Shown: piece after piece, positions 36,122-47,917 of the stretch | Layout of the letters: every line of letters begins with the position of its first letter | How positions within the stretch are numbered: position 1 is the first letter of the stretch | DNA from: Caprella mutica | Taxonomy: Eukaryota > Arthropoda > Malacostraca > Amphipoda > Caprellidae | NCBI GenBank assembly: GCA_947561585.1 | Contig: CANNZV010002298.1 | Location: 62,001 to 126,000, forward strand | Length of the DNA: 64,000 nucleotides | Direction of reading: 5' to 3' | The notes under the pieces: generated by a model | The model's input: the letters and a program-made list of their open reading frames with translations, nothing else | Told to the model about the DNA's origin: nothing | Database searches by the model: none | Position numbers and translations under genes: made by a program

Positions 36122-37004
36122 GTTGTTTGTCTGTCTGTTGTCTGTCTGTCTGTTGTCTGTCTGTCTGTTGTCTGTCTGTCAGTCTATTGTCTGTTGTCTG
36201 TCTGGCTGTCTGTCTGTTGTCTGTCTGTTGTCTGTCTGTTGTCTGTCTGTCTGTTGTCTGTCTGTGTGTTGTCTGTCTGTCTGTTGTATGTCTGTCTGTT
36301 GTCTGTCTGTCTGTCTGTTGTCTGTCTGTCAGTCTGTTGTCTGTCTGTCTGTCTGTTGTCTGTCTGTTGTCTGTCTGTATGTCAGTCTGTTGTCTGTCTG
36401 TCTGTTGTCTGTCTGTCTGTTGTCTGTCTGTCTGTTGTCTGTCTGTCAGTCTGTTGTCTGTCTGTCTGTCAGTCTGTTGTCTGTCTGTCTGTCTGTTGTC
36501 TGTCTGTCAGTCTGTTGTCTGTCTGTTGTCTGTCTGTTGTCTGTCTGTCTGTCTGTTGTCTGTCTGTTGTCTGTCTGTCTGTCTGTTGTCTGTCTGTTGT
36601 CTGTCTGTTGTATGTCTGTCTGTCTGTCTGTCTGTTGTCTGTCTGTTGTATGTCTGTCTGTTGTCTGTCTGTCTGTTGTCTGTCTGTCTGTTGTCTGTCT
36701 GTCTGTTGTCTGTCTGTTGTCTGTCTGTCTGTTGTCTGTCTGTTGTCTGTCTGTTGTCTGTCTGTTGTCTGTCTGTTGTATGTCTGTCTGTTGTCTGTCT
36801 GTCTGTTGTCTGTCTGTCTGTCTGTCTGTTGTCTGTCTGTTGTATGTCTGTCTGTCTGTTGTCTGTCTGTCTGTTGTCTGTCTGTTGTATGTCTGTCTGT
36901 TGTCTGTCTGTCTGTTGTCTGTCTGTTGTATGTCTGTCTGTCTGTTGTATGTCTGTCTGTCTGTTGTATGTCTGTCTGTCTGTTGTCTGTCTGTCTGTTG
37001 TCTG
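34548..37004. repeat. CTGT/TGT mosaic microsatellite, about 2.46 kb
   Basis: The plus strand is built from TGTC tetramers interrupted by TGT trimers (CTGTCTGTTGTCTGT) at irregular spacing, with rare variants CTGGCTG, CTGTATG, CAGTCTA and CTGCCTG. Blocks carrying rare variants recur (for example 34625-34790 and 34845-35010), so segmental duplication took place. The plus frames are nearly stop-free, giving Cys/Leu/Ser/Val-only translations of over 850 codons; these are artefacts. Confidence 0.96.
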
Positions 37005-37483
37005 TTGGTGCAATACTACTCACAAACGGTTAGATTCAGAGACTTTCTAGAGAGTGGTGTCGAATTCAATTTGTTAGAAGAACTTTCCGAATTTCAAACG
37101 GGTTTTCGAATTATTAACACTTGATTTATAATATGACAGATAGGAATTAATTCGACATACTTTCCAGGATATTTTCAGAGACTATCCAACAGAATGGGTT
37201 AAAAATGTCTGGAAACCTCCGGCCCCTGGTCCTATATAGATGAAGTTCCATGACAACTACATAATTATTTAATTAATTCTGGAAATTCATGGTAACATAA
37301 TGAATATATACAAAATATAAAAATCACTCAACAACTATAAAAATATTCATTAATGAATAAAGGACATTAAAACTACTGCGCTAACATATATTTCGAAATT
37401 CGAATTACTTTTACAGATGTGTTGAAAAACAGAAAAAGAAAAAGAAATGTCCACAAATTTTACATTTCTGATGAAAGTAAAAT
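37005..37483. other. AT-rich spacer, nothing recognised
   Basis: No gene or transposon feature was recognised between the CTGT mosaic and the 26-bp array. Confidence 0.45.
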
Positions 37484-37881
37484 TAAGTGATACTTAAAAC
37501 TACCATTAATAAGTGATACTTAAAACAACCATTAAGAAGTGATACTTAAAACTACCATTAATAAGTGATACTTAAAACAACCATTAAGAAGTGATACTTA
37601 AAACTACCATTAATAAGTGATACTTAAAACAACCATTAAGAAGTGATACTTAAAACTACCATTAATAAGTGATACTTAAAACAACCATTAAGAAGTGATA
37701 CTTAAAACTACCATTAATAAGTGATACTTAAAACAACCATTAAGAAGTGATACTTAAAACTACCATTAATAAGTGATACTTAAAACTACCATTAAGAAGT
37801 GATACTTAAAACTACCATTAATAAGTGATACTTAAAACTACCATTAATAAGTGATACTTAAAATTACCATTGATAAGTGAT
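37484..37881. repeat. 26-bp satellite in alternating dimers
   Basis: About 15 copies of a 26-bp unit containing AAGTGATACTTAAAACTACC. Units with ACTACCATTAAT and ACAACCATTAAG alternate strictly through 37490-37750, so the expanding unit there was a 52-bp dimer. The last four units lose the alternation. Confidence 0.93.
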
Positions 37882-40800
37882 AAAAGGGAATTTTGATTTT
37901 TTAATTAATTTTACCAGATGGAACAGCAGTTACATAGCAATTATGTTTGTTATTTCAATTACTGAACTAATGAAGTGACATAATTCACTTTTCATATTGT
38001 GACTATTTGAATAATGTGTAATGTTCGTAGCTTATTTATTTACCATTAGCAGTAAGTTATGAAGTACACGACAACATTCAACACAAATTACTTTCGTCAC
38101 GAGATGTAAAATAACTCTTTATCGTTACCTGATTAGTGTGAAATGGGATGTGTATATATAATGTACTTCTAATAATATTCAATTAATTAATAGTGTTCCA
38201 CTTTTCAACATTGCAACGGGAAAATGAAAATTGTATAAAAATCTTTCCTAATAAATAATTATTTGTGTTCCTATCTCCCTTGCTTTAAAGAATATAACAA
38301 CATAAGCAAATAATAAATAGAATCGTTCAACTTTAGGTGATAACATTGCCTGCGTTTTACCTCTTCATTCAGTTCTGTGCAACATGTAAGACAATATAAA
38401 ATATATAATTAATATTGATAACTTTATTTGATATAATCAAAGGACGTTTCCTAAGATCAAAATTAAACTTTTAAACACGTTCTCAATATAGTTAATTTTA
38501 ATGCTGGGTATCTACATGAACAGTTAGAAAAATAAGTAATTTAAGTCATAGTTCAGATTTCACTTTCAATGTTACATTTTTCAAGAGGTCTTTTCTTGTA
38601 AAACAACCACCAGAAAGTTGTTACTAAAGTGAACTGTGAGGGGGTGAAGTTTACACCAAATAACAGATGGAATATTTTCCTTATTTGTTCTTAATTTTAA
38701 TTGACAAATCTTGTCAGTTATTAAAATTGGTCATCCGAAAAATATCTTCTTTATTACAAAATTCTGTAAGAAAATATTTTTAGATAAACTTTTTTTATTT
38801 GAATGCAAGTGATTAAAAATACAGTCATTTAAATATCATTATGTGAGTATAATAAATTTAAAGACATAAGGAATGAAAAATGATTTCAATAGACATACAA
38901 AAAATTAAATTTGAATTTGCATAGTAACTAAAATAACATTTCACTATACTATAGATTAATATTACATTAAACAGATGATGTTCAAATCTCAACCCCCGCC
39001 AAAGGGGGTGGGGGTGGGGGGGTTCCTCCCGTCGCCGCTCAGTGTTTGTTCCGTCAAGTTTATGGAGCAATCCATCGTTAGGGGGCGGCGAAGGGGGGCT
39101 GTAAAGTAATGCCATCGGCACACCAAGGCCTCATCCAAAAAAGATAAATATTTCGTATGTTATAATGTCTAAGGCAATACACCAAATTATAATAGCAGAT
39201 ATTGAAATGTGTGCCCATTAATATGTTGTAAGGATAACGAAGCAGCTTTTAGCAATTTAAATTGGGTATGTAGGTAGCTAAGGGAACATACAATGCTCTA
39301 ATTAACTTTCGATGTTAGATAGGAAGCTTCTGAATGAAATTCAAGACGCTCCAATCGAGATAATTCTCTTTGCAAGAAATAACAGAAAATCATATTACAA
39401 GATACCTAATCAAACTATTTGGCCATTTTGAAATTATCTACTGCTCTAAATATTGCATAATGCACTAAAGCAATTTATATTCTAAATTGACGTATAATTC
39501 TATTTCAACCTCATAATTTTGGTCTATGCATCAAATAATTCCAATTATTATTTACTATTTTAATTTATTAGTAGAAAATATTAGATAACAGTACGTGTGT
39601 ACAATATCTAGTTGAAAATACACTTCCCTCATATTTCAATGTTATGGGTATGCATGAAAAGCGTTAGGCATCATTTTCATGACGATTAAAACATTCAAAA
39701 AGCAATCTGAAGTTAATCTGAAACATTTTAACTTCATCCGATAGCCTTCAGGAAGTCCTTATAAAAGTGCTCATAAAAGTCACCATAAAATAAGTGTGTG
39801 GAAGTTTGAACAGAGTTCTTTGGTGGGTGGGAGAGAGAGAGTCATTTCTTAGTTCTGGGCTGGCAAAAGCAACTGCAGGGTCGTTTGCGCGGTAATCAAT
39901 GGCCCGTGAACATCTACGCACGCCATTCCACCAATTTCATGGCCCTCTGAACAATCTCAAAAAAATAATGGCACTGCTCTTCTCAGATCGATTTCAAATT
40001 CATTCCAAGAGGAGCTAATGTACGACAGTTTGGACGGTTTGGCGTGGAAAACTGTACCTACCTACGTCGTGCAGTTCTTCGCGCCTGATTACAACTGGAG
40101 GGGAGATATTTCAAGAAAACGACCCGAATGCCGACAGAAATGAACTTTATTTCAATATGAAAGGGGTTTAGAAAGTGATAACTTTTCACAAAAGGATTCT
40201 CGTCAATAATATCGAGAGCTGAAGTTATAGGATCACAATTCTCACGTCGGATATAAAGGTGGAGGTTAATGTTCTTCATTATGTAATATAGTTAGATAAT
40301 AATCATTATTGAATTGCCTGAATCACACCCAAAGATTCCTTCTAAAAGAATTAATATTTTGAATTAAATTATTATGAATTTACAACTAAAATTTAAAGGT
40401 TGTGTCATGTTTCACGAATCTCAAACGCAAAAGATATACATATAGCTAGCTTCTTCACTTTATCCCTTAATGTGAACGAATGCGTCCCTCATATGAGACA
40501 CAGGCAGGCCCCGATTTTATCACCAAAATAATGATTCAGACTTAAATGGTGATAGGAGTGAGAGATGACTAAAAGTTACTATATAATTGTAATTCCTTAA
40601 ACGTTTCACTTCTCTATTAGTTAGATTTTGAAAAATTAGTTTTGATGCCTCAACTTAGTGTACATTGCACTTTTTGTTGCTACAATCAGCTGGTGAAAGC
40701 TCTGTGATGTAAGTTCAAAGTAGCGAATGAATTAATAAAAGTATTAAAATTGAACCATAACCAAACTCTCACTCAGTATAGGTGAGAAATTAGTTCATAT

Positions 40801-41187
40801 AATTGTATTTCATTGAGCACTGGAAAATATTTTGGACATCGGAGTAAGTTCTGATCGGTCGAACGGTTCGGCATTCTGCACATCGCTAGTTAGATCTTCA
40901 ATCAGCTGATTCTGGCAACAAAAACCCCGATATACTCTAAGTCACTAAACAATTTTATTTTAATTATTAAATCTAATTCATAGAATATTAATTCATTTTA
41001 GAAGTTACCATTATATGAAAGCTTCCAAGTCATGGCTCGCAATTATTTCGTTTTTATAAAAGGGGGACCTGCCCGCATTTAACTATTTCATTTGAATTGT
41101 AATGGTGATTATGAATATTTCTTCGTACAAATTTATTATTTGTTTTACATTATTTGCATGTTTTAGTTCAATTGAAAGAGAAAAGGG
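37882..41187. other. AT-rich non-coding stretch, nothing recognised
   Basis: Mostly AT-rich DNA with no coding signature beyond short random frames. The GC-rich island at 38990-39120 is listed separately. Confidence 0.4.
38990..39120. other. GC-rich island with G-quadruplex-type run
   Basis: Within AT-rich DNA, about 130 bp are GC-rich. On the plus strand three close G-runs of 5, 5 and 7 bases follow CCCCCGCC at 38995-39021, and a GGGGGCGGCGAAGGGGGG run lies near 39080-39097. The matching minus frame (38858-39121, Pro/Arg-rich at its start) is not recognisable. It could be a short insertion or a regulatory patch. Confidence 0.4.
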
Positions 41188-41846
41188 ATCTTTCCATTTG
41201 ACAACCACCACCAAATTTAATTTAAATTATTTCTTTATATGTATTTTGACCATATAATCGGAAAATTTTAACCGTTTTTTATTGTAAAAACTAATACTTT
41301 TTGAGACACGAAGGTTAAAAGTTATATATTTGCGATGTATTACTGAAGGATTGATACCTTTGAAAAATCTCTGGTTTTCATTGAAACTACTCAAACATTA
41401 TAGATTTTTACATGACACTGAACTGTTGTCTGTTTTATCCACAAGTTTGTCGTACTGCACACTTCATGATTGATTAATGACTTGGCAAGGGGGCTTGGAG
41501 GGCAGAACGCCCTCCGAAATGCATGAATCGAATATTTCCAGTTCCAGTGATATTTTCCAGGTCATCAATCAATCATGAAGTGTGCAATACAACAAACTAG
41601 CTGATATAAAAAACTACATTACGGCTATCTTTGACCAAAATCGGCCAAAAAGCGTGTAAACGAATTTTGTATTTAAAGTTCTCAATCCTTAAGTAATGCA
41701 TAGGGAATAAATAACTTTAAACCCTCATATCTCAAAATGTATTAGTTTCTACAAAAAACGGTTATGATTTTCGGATTCTATGAACTAAAGTACATAAGAA
41801 AAATTAAATTAAATTTGGCGAAAGTCGTGAAATGGGAAAGATCCGA
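41188..41846. mobile_element. Fold-back element, about 660 bp
   Basis: Left arm 41188-about 41470 and right arm about 41560-41846 are diverged reverse complements. Matching words include GGATCTTTCC at the outer ends, AACCGTTTTTT, and the reverse-complementary pair CACTTCATGATTGATTAATG / ATCAATCATGAAGTGTGCA near the centre. The centre holds a small hairpin, GGAGGGC...GCCCTCC. No coding capacity and no certain target duplication. It ends about 30 bp before the 41877 MITE. Confidence 0.65.
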
Positions 41847-41876
41847 GAAAAGCTATGGCAACGCAATATCTAAATA

Positions 41877-42687
41877 GGGTCTAGGAAAATTGATCGAAAG
41901 CAATTAACCGAAAACAATTTATCGAAAGCAATTGGTCGAATGGAAAATTGTTCGAAAGGAAAATTGATCGAATGGAAGTTAATTGATCGAAAGGAAAATC
42001 GATCGAATAGATCAGCTTTACCGGTGCTTGTGTCCCTTTTTGTCACGTTCCTTGATAAGTGGCTGCATTCATGGATTAGCTTTTCTGCATCCATGAGCAT
42101 TGTCACTGACGGTGTTAAATGACTTTGTTCATGAAGCCAATTTTCTTTCTGCTTTGACGTCAGTGATATGGCCTTTGGTTCAGATTCAGACTTTAAACCG
42201 ACATTAGATTAATTATATAACTTTCATTTCACAAATTATCTAGAGCTATCTAAATTCTAGAATTAGGGAAACTCAAAGTTCTTCAAATTATAATATATTT
42301 CAAAGCATATAATTCTCTGTTAAAGCAAAACAGATGATTGAAGAAATATCATATATAAATGATTATTATATTATATATTATATAAATAATTCTTATTATA
42401 TATAAATCATGGTAACAAGATCTACTAGCTGTAATATATTGCAAGTAAGTTTCTCTGATAATCCATGGTTTTAGTTATCATCATCAATTAGTGTAAATCG
42501 ATCCATTATCATTTTCGATTAATTTTGGTTCAATCAATTCTCCATTCGATCAATTGTTGTGCGATCAATTTTCCTTTCGATCAATTTTCCATTCGACCAA
42601 TTTTCCATTCGATCAATTTTCACTTCGATCAATTACTTTCGATAAATTGTTTTCGGTCAATTGCTTTAGATCAATTTTCCGGATCCC
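41877..42687. mobile_element. 811-bp MITE with 9-bp target duplication
   Basis: ATCTAAATA flanks the element exactly on both sides (41868-41876 and 42688-42696). The left end starts GGGTCTAGGAAAATTGATCG and the right end, read on minus, starts GGGATCCGGAAAATTGATC. Both ends then run into tandem units of about 16 bp with the core AATTGATCGAATGGAAA, in inverted orientation. About 450 bp of internal DNA is non-coding. End sequence, subterminal repeats, size and 9-bp duplication match the element at 9599-10441. A 9-bp duplication fits Mutator-like or Merlin-like transposases; the superfamily is not settled. Confidence 0.85.
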
Positions 42688-42696
42688 ATCTAAATA

Positions 42697-44218
42697 ACTT
42701 ATGATCATTAAAATAACAAATTTTATAGATTTTAATCACATCGGTAGGGAAGAATTTATTTATTGGTAAACCAACACATTCAATTTTTATCATATAACAA
42801 AATAAAAAGTAATCAGTGGAAAAACGAAGCGAGGGTTCTGGGTTCAACAGACTGTTCTAAAATATAATTGGGAGATGCGATGTGAAAGAAGATATAATAA
42901 ACATAATTTGTTAGTTACGAGTTTCTACATATAATATTTAGTAAGACAACTATAGAGCGATATAAATCCTCTCGATTGTTCCTCTAGTAAAATGTGTCAT
43001 CAGTAGCAGAATGAACTCAACTTCATTCATGTGAAAGATTGCATTGGAAGTTTGTTCTCCTAGTCCGAAATTAGGCAAGATGAATTCAATTGTTCCTCGG
43101 TACAAAGATGCATCATAAGGACAGATGGTAGGTGTGACCTCCAAGATAAAGCAGTAGGCGGAAGCTGAGCGAGCGAGCGGGAAATAAAGTATAGATGTAT
43201 CGATGAACCAGATGACCGGGTAGGAGGGATAGATGCACAGAGGGTTTAAAGGTTGTTGGATGGAAGGTTACCTATTCGTCTCCGTCAGCCTTCATTGTCA
43301 AAGTGCTAGACTGTGTGAGAATAATAGGAGGCTTCAAACTCTGAGTTCCTCTAATTCCACATGGTCATTGATGGGAAAATAAATAAGGACTCGTTGTGAT
43401 AGTAGATAACGTGAATGAATCGTGAGCATCCGGTGGGGTTGCATAAAGCAGCATTGTCTTTGGTGAACCTCTTCTTGCTGGATGAGGATAATTCGATGTG
43501 AAAAAAAACAGCGTATACTAGGCAGTTTGAAACTCCATGAGTGGTCAAAAATTGTAAAAGACAGAAGATAGTCCAGGCGACGATTTGACATGCCAAATTT
43601 TTTTGGTGGTAGGTTAATGAAACAGAAAAGGGGTGGCTAGAATTGTGATTCTGGGTCAAATATTTTTTCCTTATGGTAGGAAGTTCTTTGATTAATGGAG
43701 AGTTTCTCTGGTTGGAAGTGAGCCAGACTTCTGACCTGTTGAACAGCTGTAACATCTGGGCGGAATATTACCTTTCAAAATATATTTAGATTGTCAGTAT
43801 AATAACGAGGTGATACTGATGGAATGGGATTTGGGAAGAAAGAGAGGATTGCACCTTGCTGTGCACCATTTTGCAGGTTCTGGTTTTTGAAGCTAGTACA
43901 CAATAAGAGACTGGTCTCTGTCGATTAGCTAAGAAGTTAGCCTGTCATATCTTATAAATTGGAGAGATGTATGTGACCAAAATTTAGACGCTTGGGTGTA
44001 CAGAGATACAGTTTTGAGTGACTCAGAGAAGTTGATATCAACCTCTGGGAACGAAAAAACTGATTACATGTTGTTGAGGCACTCAAGTCGTATTTGAGTG
44101 AAAGTAAGTAAAACATGCTGGAAAGAAAAGAGAGGTCTCATTAAGATCTTAGACTGAGTTGAGGGAAATGTGAAGATAAGAGGGAAGAGTATGTGATGGT
44201 TTGACAGGCTTAAAGATT
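42697..44218. other. Unrecognised DNA split by the hAT-like insertion
   Basis: Positions 42850-44218 have mixed composition, and the stretch resumes at 49270 after the hAT-like element. A minus-strand frame at 43351-43755 (134 codons) has no similarity I recognise. This may be an old degraded transposon or retroelement. Confidence 0.3.
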
Positions 44219-44530
44219 GTGATTATTAGGCTTGTGACAATATGCACTGCAAAATATGCACCATATGCGCTTAGAAATTTGTGCATTATATGCATTTGAT
44301 ATTTTGCATATGCATATATTTTTATGCATATGCATTTAGTTTCATGCATATGCATTTATTTATATGCAGTGCATATAAATAGACTTATAGAATCTTAACT
44401 ATTCGGGATACAAGTTCGTTCTAAATCACAATCGAATCTATAGGTATTCAACTACTTACAACTTCAAATTGAATTATTTAAAACCTTATGGTTCTCTCTT
44501 AATATCGATTTTAATGAGATATATTCGTGT

Positions 44531-45500
44531 GTACGAACTCACCTGGAAGTGCGGGTGAGTTCGTACAAGCAGAGTATCACTCCGTACAGTACTAAAAACG
44601 GGGTGAAAAAGGAAAATTCAGTAAGAATTTCTTTTATTTTAAGGAAAATATTATAAAACCCTTGAATGCCGTATCCTTACTATTGACTAAAGCTCTTTTG
44701 AGATAACAAAAAATTACAAAAGGCTACATCACCGATATCTTCCGAACTAGATTGTAGAGAATCAATTTCCATCGTAAGCCTACGCTTTGTCAATGGTGAA
44801 TTTGAGTTTTTCATTCTTGAAATTTGTTTCTCTTTCAGCAAATCTTTTTCTAGGGTATCAGTTTTTATCATTGACATTCTTGGTTATCTGCCTCTGCTGT
44901 TGCTCTTTCTAAGAGGAGCCTTTGAGAATGGCCGAATGTTTTCAAAAGATGTTCCTAAAATGAAACATTAAATCTAGAGGGGCCTGGTTGTGGCTAGGTG
45001 GATGGTGAAAAAGGAGAAGCCTCGGAACCGGTAGAAGTAGGTGAAGGCTCGGTGGATGGTGAAGCAGGAAAAGGCTCGGTGGATGGTGAAGTAGGAGAAG
45101 GCTCGGTTGATGGCGCATTTTCTACTTGGTTGCGATGATAATGATTTGAACTATTTTCAGCATATTTTGGAAAAGCGCCGTCCTTTACTACTTCGTTGGT
45201 TAAAACTTTTCTAATTTATATGCTCATCAAATTTTGAACCATTTCTGTATCTCGTTGTGGCATCTGACAGCGTCGTCGGAGGAACATTATACAATTTAAC
45301 AGCTCTACGTACTGATTTTTCATTTTTCCAGACGTTATATGCCTGTTAAACATCACAGGAAGAATACTGTTTCGTTCTTTTACGTGTGTCTACTCGAGCC
45401 ATATATTAAAATAAATATAGAGGTGAATTCGTACATATTGGGGTGAAACCGTACTGAGGAGGATGTGCCCGTACATATTTGTACGATGACACCCCACATC
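44531..45500 (-). mobile_element. Internally deleted pogo-like element
   Basis: On the minus strand the block starts near 45500 with several GTACG-containing words, then a helix-turn-helix coding remnant, a Pro/Ser/Thr repeat zone and a Lys/Glu-rich C-terminal tail. It ends in a 13-bp-stem hairpin, GTACGAACTCACC (44531-44543) with its complement at 44553-44566. The catalytic core of a DDE transposase is missing between the two coding remnants. Exact termini and TA duplication could not be fixed. Confidence 0.5.
44680..45402 (-). pseudogene. Pogo/Tigger-type transposase remnant
   Basis: From the ATG at 45402-45400 the reading gives MARVDTRKRTKQYSS, then after a stop codon a helix-turn-helix of the Psq type with SVRRAVKLYNVPPTTLSDAT. 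This resembles the N-terminal DNA-binding domain of pogo/Tigger/jerky proteins. The open frame at 44680-44877 contains KTDTLEKDLLKEKQ, like the 'ILTDTPEK' tail that closes such proteins. Between them are repeats of a 27-bp unit (45030-45110) coding for PSTEPSP-type residues. The DDE domain expected between the two parts is absent and frames are broken, so it cannot act as a transposase. Confidence 0.5.
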
Positions 45501-46277
45501 ACTATTTTATATTCAAATTGGTGTACATCAGATACTAATGAGTTTTAACTAAATATTAACGTTTACATACGTAGAGAATATCCTAATGAATACTAGTATT
45601 CGATATAAAGTTTTTAGATAGTAAATTGTAATTGCTATGGCTTAGCTCAAGTAGTGAGAAAATAAAATTTTAGTGCTAAATATCTATGATCTCTCACCGA
45701 AGGAACATACTACACCGTCGCGCGCTGAAACTTGTTTCAAACTGATTGTTATTATAATATATGTATAGGATCATCCAAATTTCAACGGCTTAGAACATAA
45801 CAGGTGTTGAGTTATGGCCCTGTAAGGATTCACCCGGTTCTCCCCTAACATACACTTGTAACACAACTTTTTGATAAGTTCATCAACTGGAGTAGTAAAA
45901 CAAATAAATTGAAATAATGAAAAGAAATTATGGTAATTAAAAAAATTATGTTAATTATAAATATAACATTATATTAGAGGTTTCAAAGCTTAATTTTCTT
46001 CCTTCATCTGTTAAAATGTTCTTGCATTGAGAAAATATTCTCTAGCCATCACATTGCACGAGTGGTGCGTGCTCTAAAGAACTCTTTTCGAATGGGGTCA
46101 GATGCTTGATGACTAACTCTTTTATAATGGAATAATCACTAATTATTTTTGCGCGAACCAATTCCTTGAAATTATGATCCTGGATTACCTTTTTCGAGTG
46201 AAATATACATGATCATCTGAATAAAAAACATATTTTTAAAAAAATTTCAAATCGTTGATTTAGCCCGTACTAACATA

Positions 46278-47917
46278 CAGTAGTAGACAAAATATAAGGG
46301 TAGGCAAAAAACAAGTTATCTAAATCTTTAATTTCATAAAAAGTACAAAACACACATTATTGAAATTTTGCATGTATTTTCATATAGAGCTCATATGTAT
46401 TCGTATGAAATTTCAAAGCATTTGGACAACTATTCTAGGAATAGTTCCATATTTTACTTCAAACACTAAATTTGCTCCGGAGCCTCTGGTCAAAAGTTAA
46501 GGATAGCCATCATAAACTTTGAAATATACACGGATATGGGCAATTAACTTAATAATTTGTGAATAATTCTTTACTATATCACTTCAATACATCTTCTACC
46601 ATATAATTCTACAAATTTGGCACAATATGAAGGAGTTATCCATCTTCTATTCATCCTCAAGAAATGTCCTCATGTTTCCCCTCTGATACAGTCTCTAATT
46701 GTCGTTGCAAGAGATTTCTATTGCTACATGAAGGTCCAAAACGATTGTGCAACATATTGTGGGTCAACATAAGCAGTATGGAGTTGTTGATTCCAAACCG
46801 AAGAATGGTAGACTTCCCAAAGCATTGCTGAGAGAAGATCATACAAGTCTTCAAAGTAGCTTGAAAGGTAATTTCAACACTTATGGTCAAATTTTTCGTG
46901 AGATAGATGTCATGTCTGGTGGTACGGTGTCCCAGTCTACTTTTTCGCTTCGACTTCAACAAGTTGGTTTGCATTAATTTGTCCCTGCATCGAAGCTTTC
47001 AATCTCAAAAAAGAAACGGAAAGTGATACTTGTGTTTTGTCATGAGTATGTCGTTTGGTCGATTGATCAGTGGTCGAAAGTACATTCTATTGATGATGGA
47101 TGAAAAATAGAAGTCTTTGGTTCTTATAGGAAAGTTCAAATTAAACGTAAAGTAGGGGAAATGTTAACTCTGAACTGCGTCAAGATAACGGTTAATTTTG
47201 GAGGAGGTACTGTGATGGTCTTGGTGGTCATTTTTTCTGCTGGACCTGGTCCTATTGTTCGTCTACGAGGAGGAGTTATTGCAGAAGTATAAAACAGCTC
47301 TTTCGTCATCTTACTCTCCCCTATCATTAAGCAGCTGACCCTCAATCACAGAGTTTCAAGCAGGACAACGTACCCTACTACTCAGATAATAAGTTACGAC
47401 TCTATTGGAAGATGAAGAAATTGCTCTAATGAGCTGGCTTTCACAGAGTCTTAACCTCAATCGAATTGAGATTGTTTGGATAATAATTGGAGACTGTATT
47501 CAGAGAAGAAACACAAGAAATGTGGAAGAATTGTGGACATTTCTCGAGGATGAATAGAAGATGGATAACTCCTTCATATTGTGCCAAATTTGTAGAATTA
47601 TGTGGTTGAAGATGTATTGAAGTGATATAGCAAAGAATTATTCACAAATTATTAAGTTAATTGCCAATATCTGCGAATATTTCAAAGTTTATGATGGCTA
47701 CCCTTAACTATAGACCAGAGCAAAATTTAGTGTTTGAAGTAAAATATGGAACTATTCCTAGAATAGTTGTCCAAATGCTTTGAAATTTCATACGAATACA
47801 TATGAGTTCTATATGAAAATACATGCAAAATTTCAATAATGTGTGTTTTGTACTTTTTATGAAATTAAAGATTTAGAAAACTTGTTTTTGCCTACCCTTA
47901 TATTTTGTCCGCTACTG
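46278..47917 (+). mobile_element. 1,640-bp Tc1-like element with long inverted ends
   Basis: The ends CAGTAGTAGACAAAATATAA and TTATATTTTGTCCGCTACTG are inverted and flanked by TA (46276-46277 and 47918-47919). The inverted repeats extend about 390 bp inward on the left (to about 46675) and about 370 bp on the right (from about 47548), far longer than the usual Tc1 ends. A broken transposase lies between. The element sits inside the hAT-like element, so it inserted later. Arm identity is high but not complete. Confidence 0.85.
46700..47640 (+). pseudogene. Broken Tc1-like transposase
   Basis: The open frame at 46747-46977 contains GVVDSKPKNGRLPKAL, matching the 'RPRSGRPRK' linker of Tc1 helix-turn-helix domains, and TVSQSTFSLRLQQVGLH. 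Further on are the phrases VKITVNFGGGTVMVLVVIFS (compare the Tc1 'FGGGSVMVWGCF' motif) and, near 47440-47475, SQSLNLNRIEIVW (compare 'SQSPDLNPIEHLW', which holds the third catalytic acid). Several in-frame stops and frame changes separate these pieces. Normal Tc1 transposases have about 340 residues and one frame, so this copy is inactive. Confidence 0.75.

Noticed and set aside
34469..37124. Two overlapping 850-codon Cys/Leu/Ser/Val frames
   Set aside because: They are readings of the CTGT/TGT microsatellite, which contains almost no stop codon in any plus frame.
43351..43755. 134-codon minus frame as a host gene
   Set aside because: No recognisable domain, overlapping frames, and a location in DNA that looks like a decayed repeat; left unannotated as coding.
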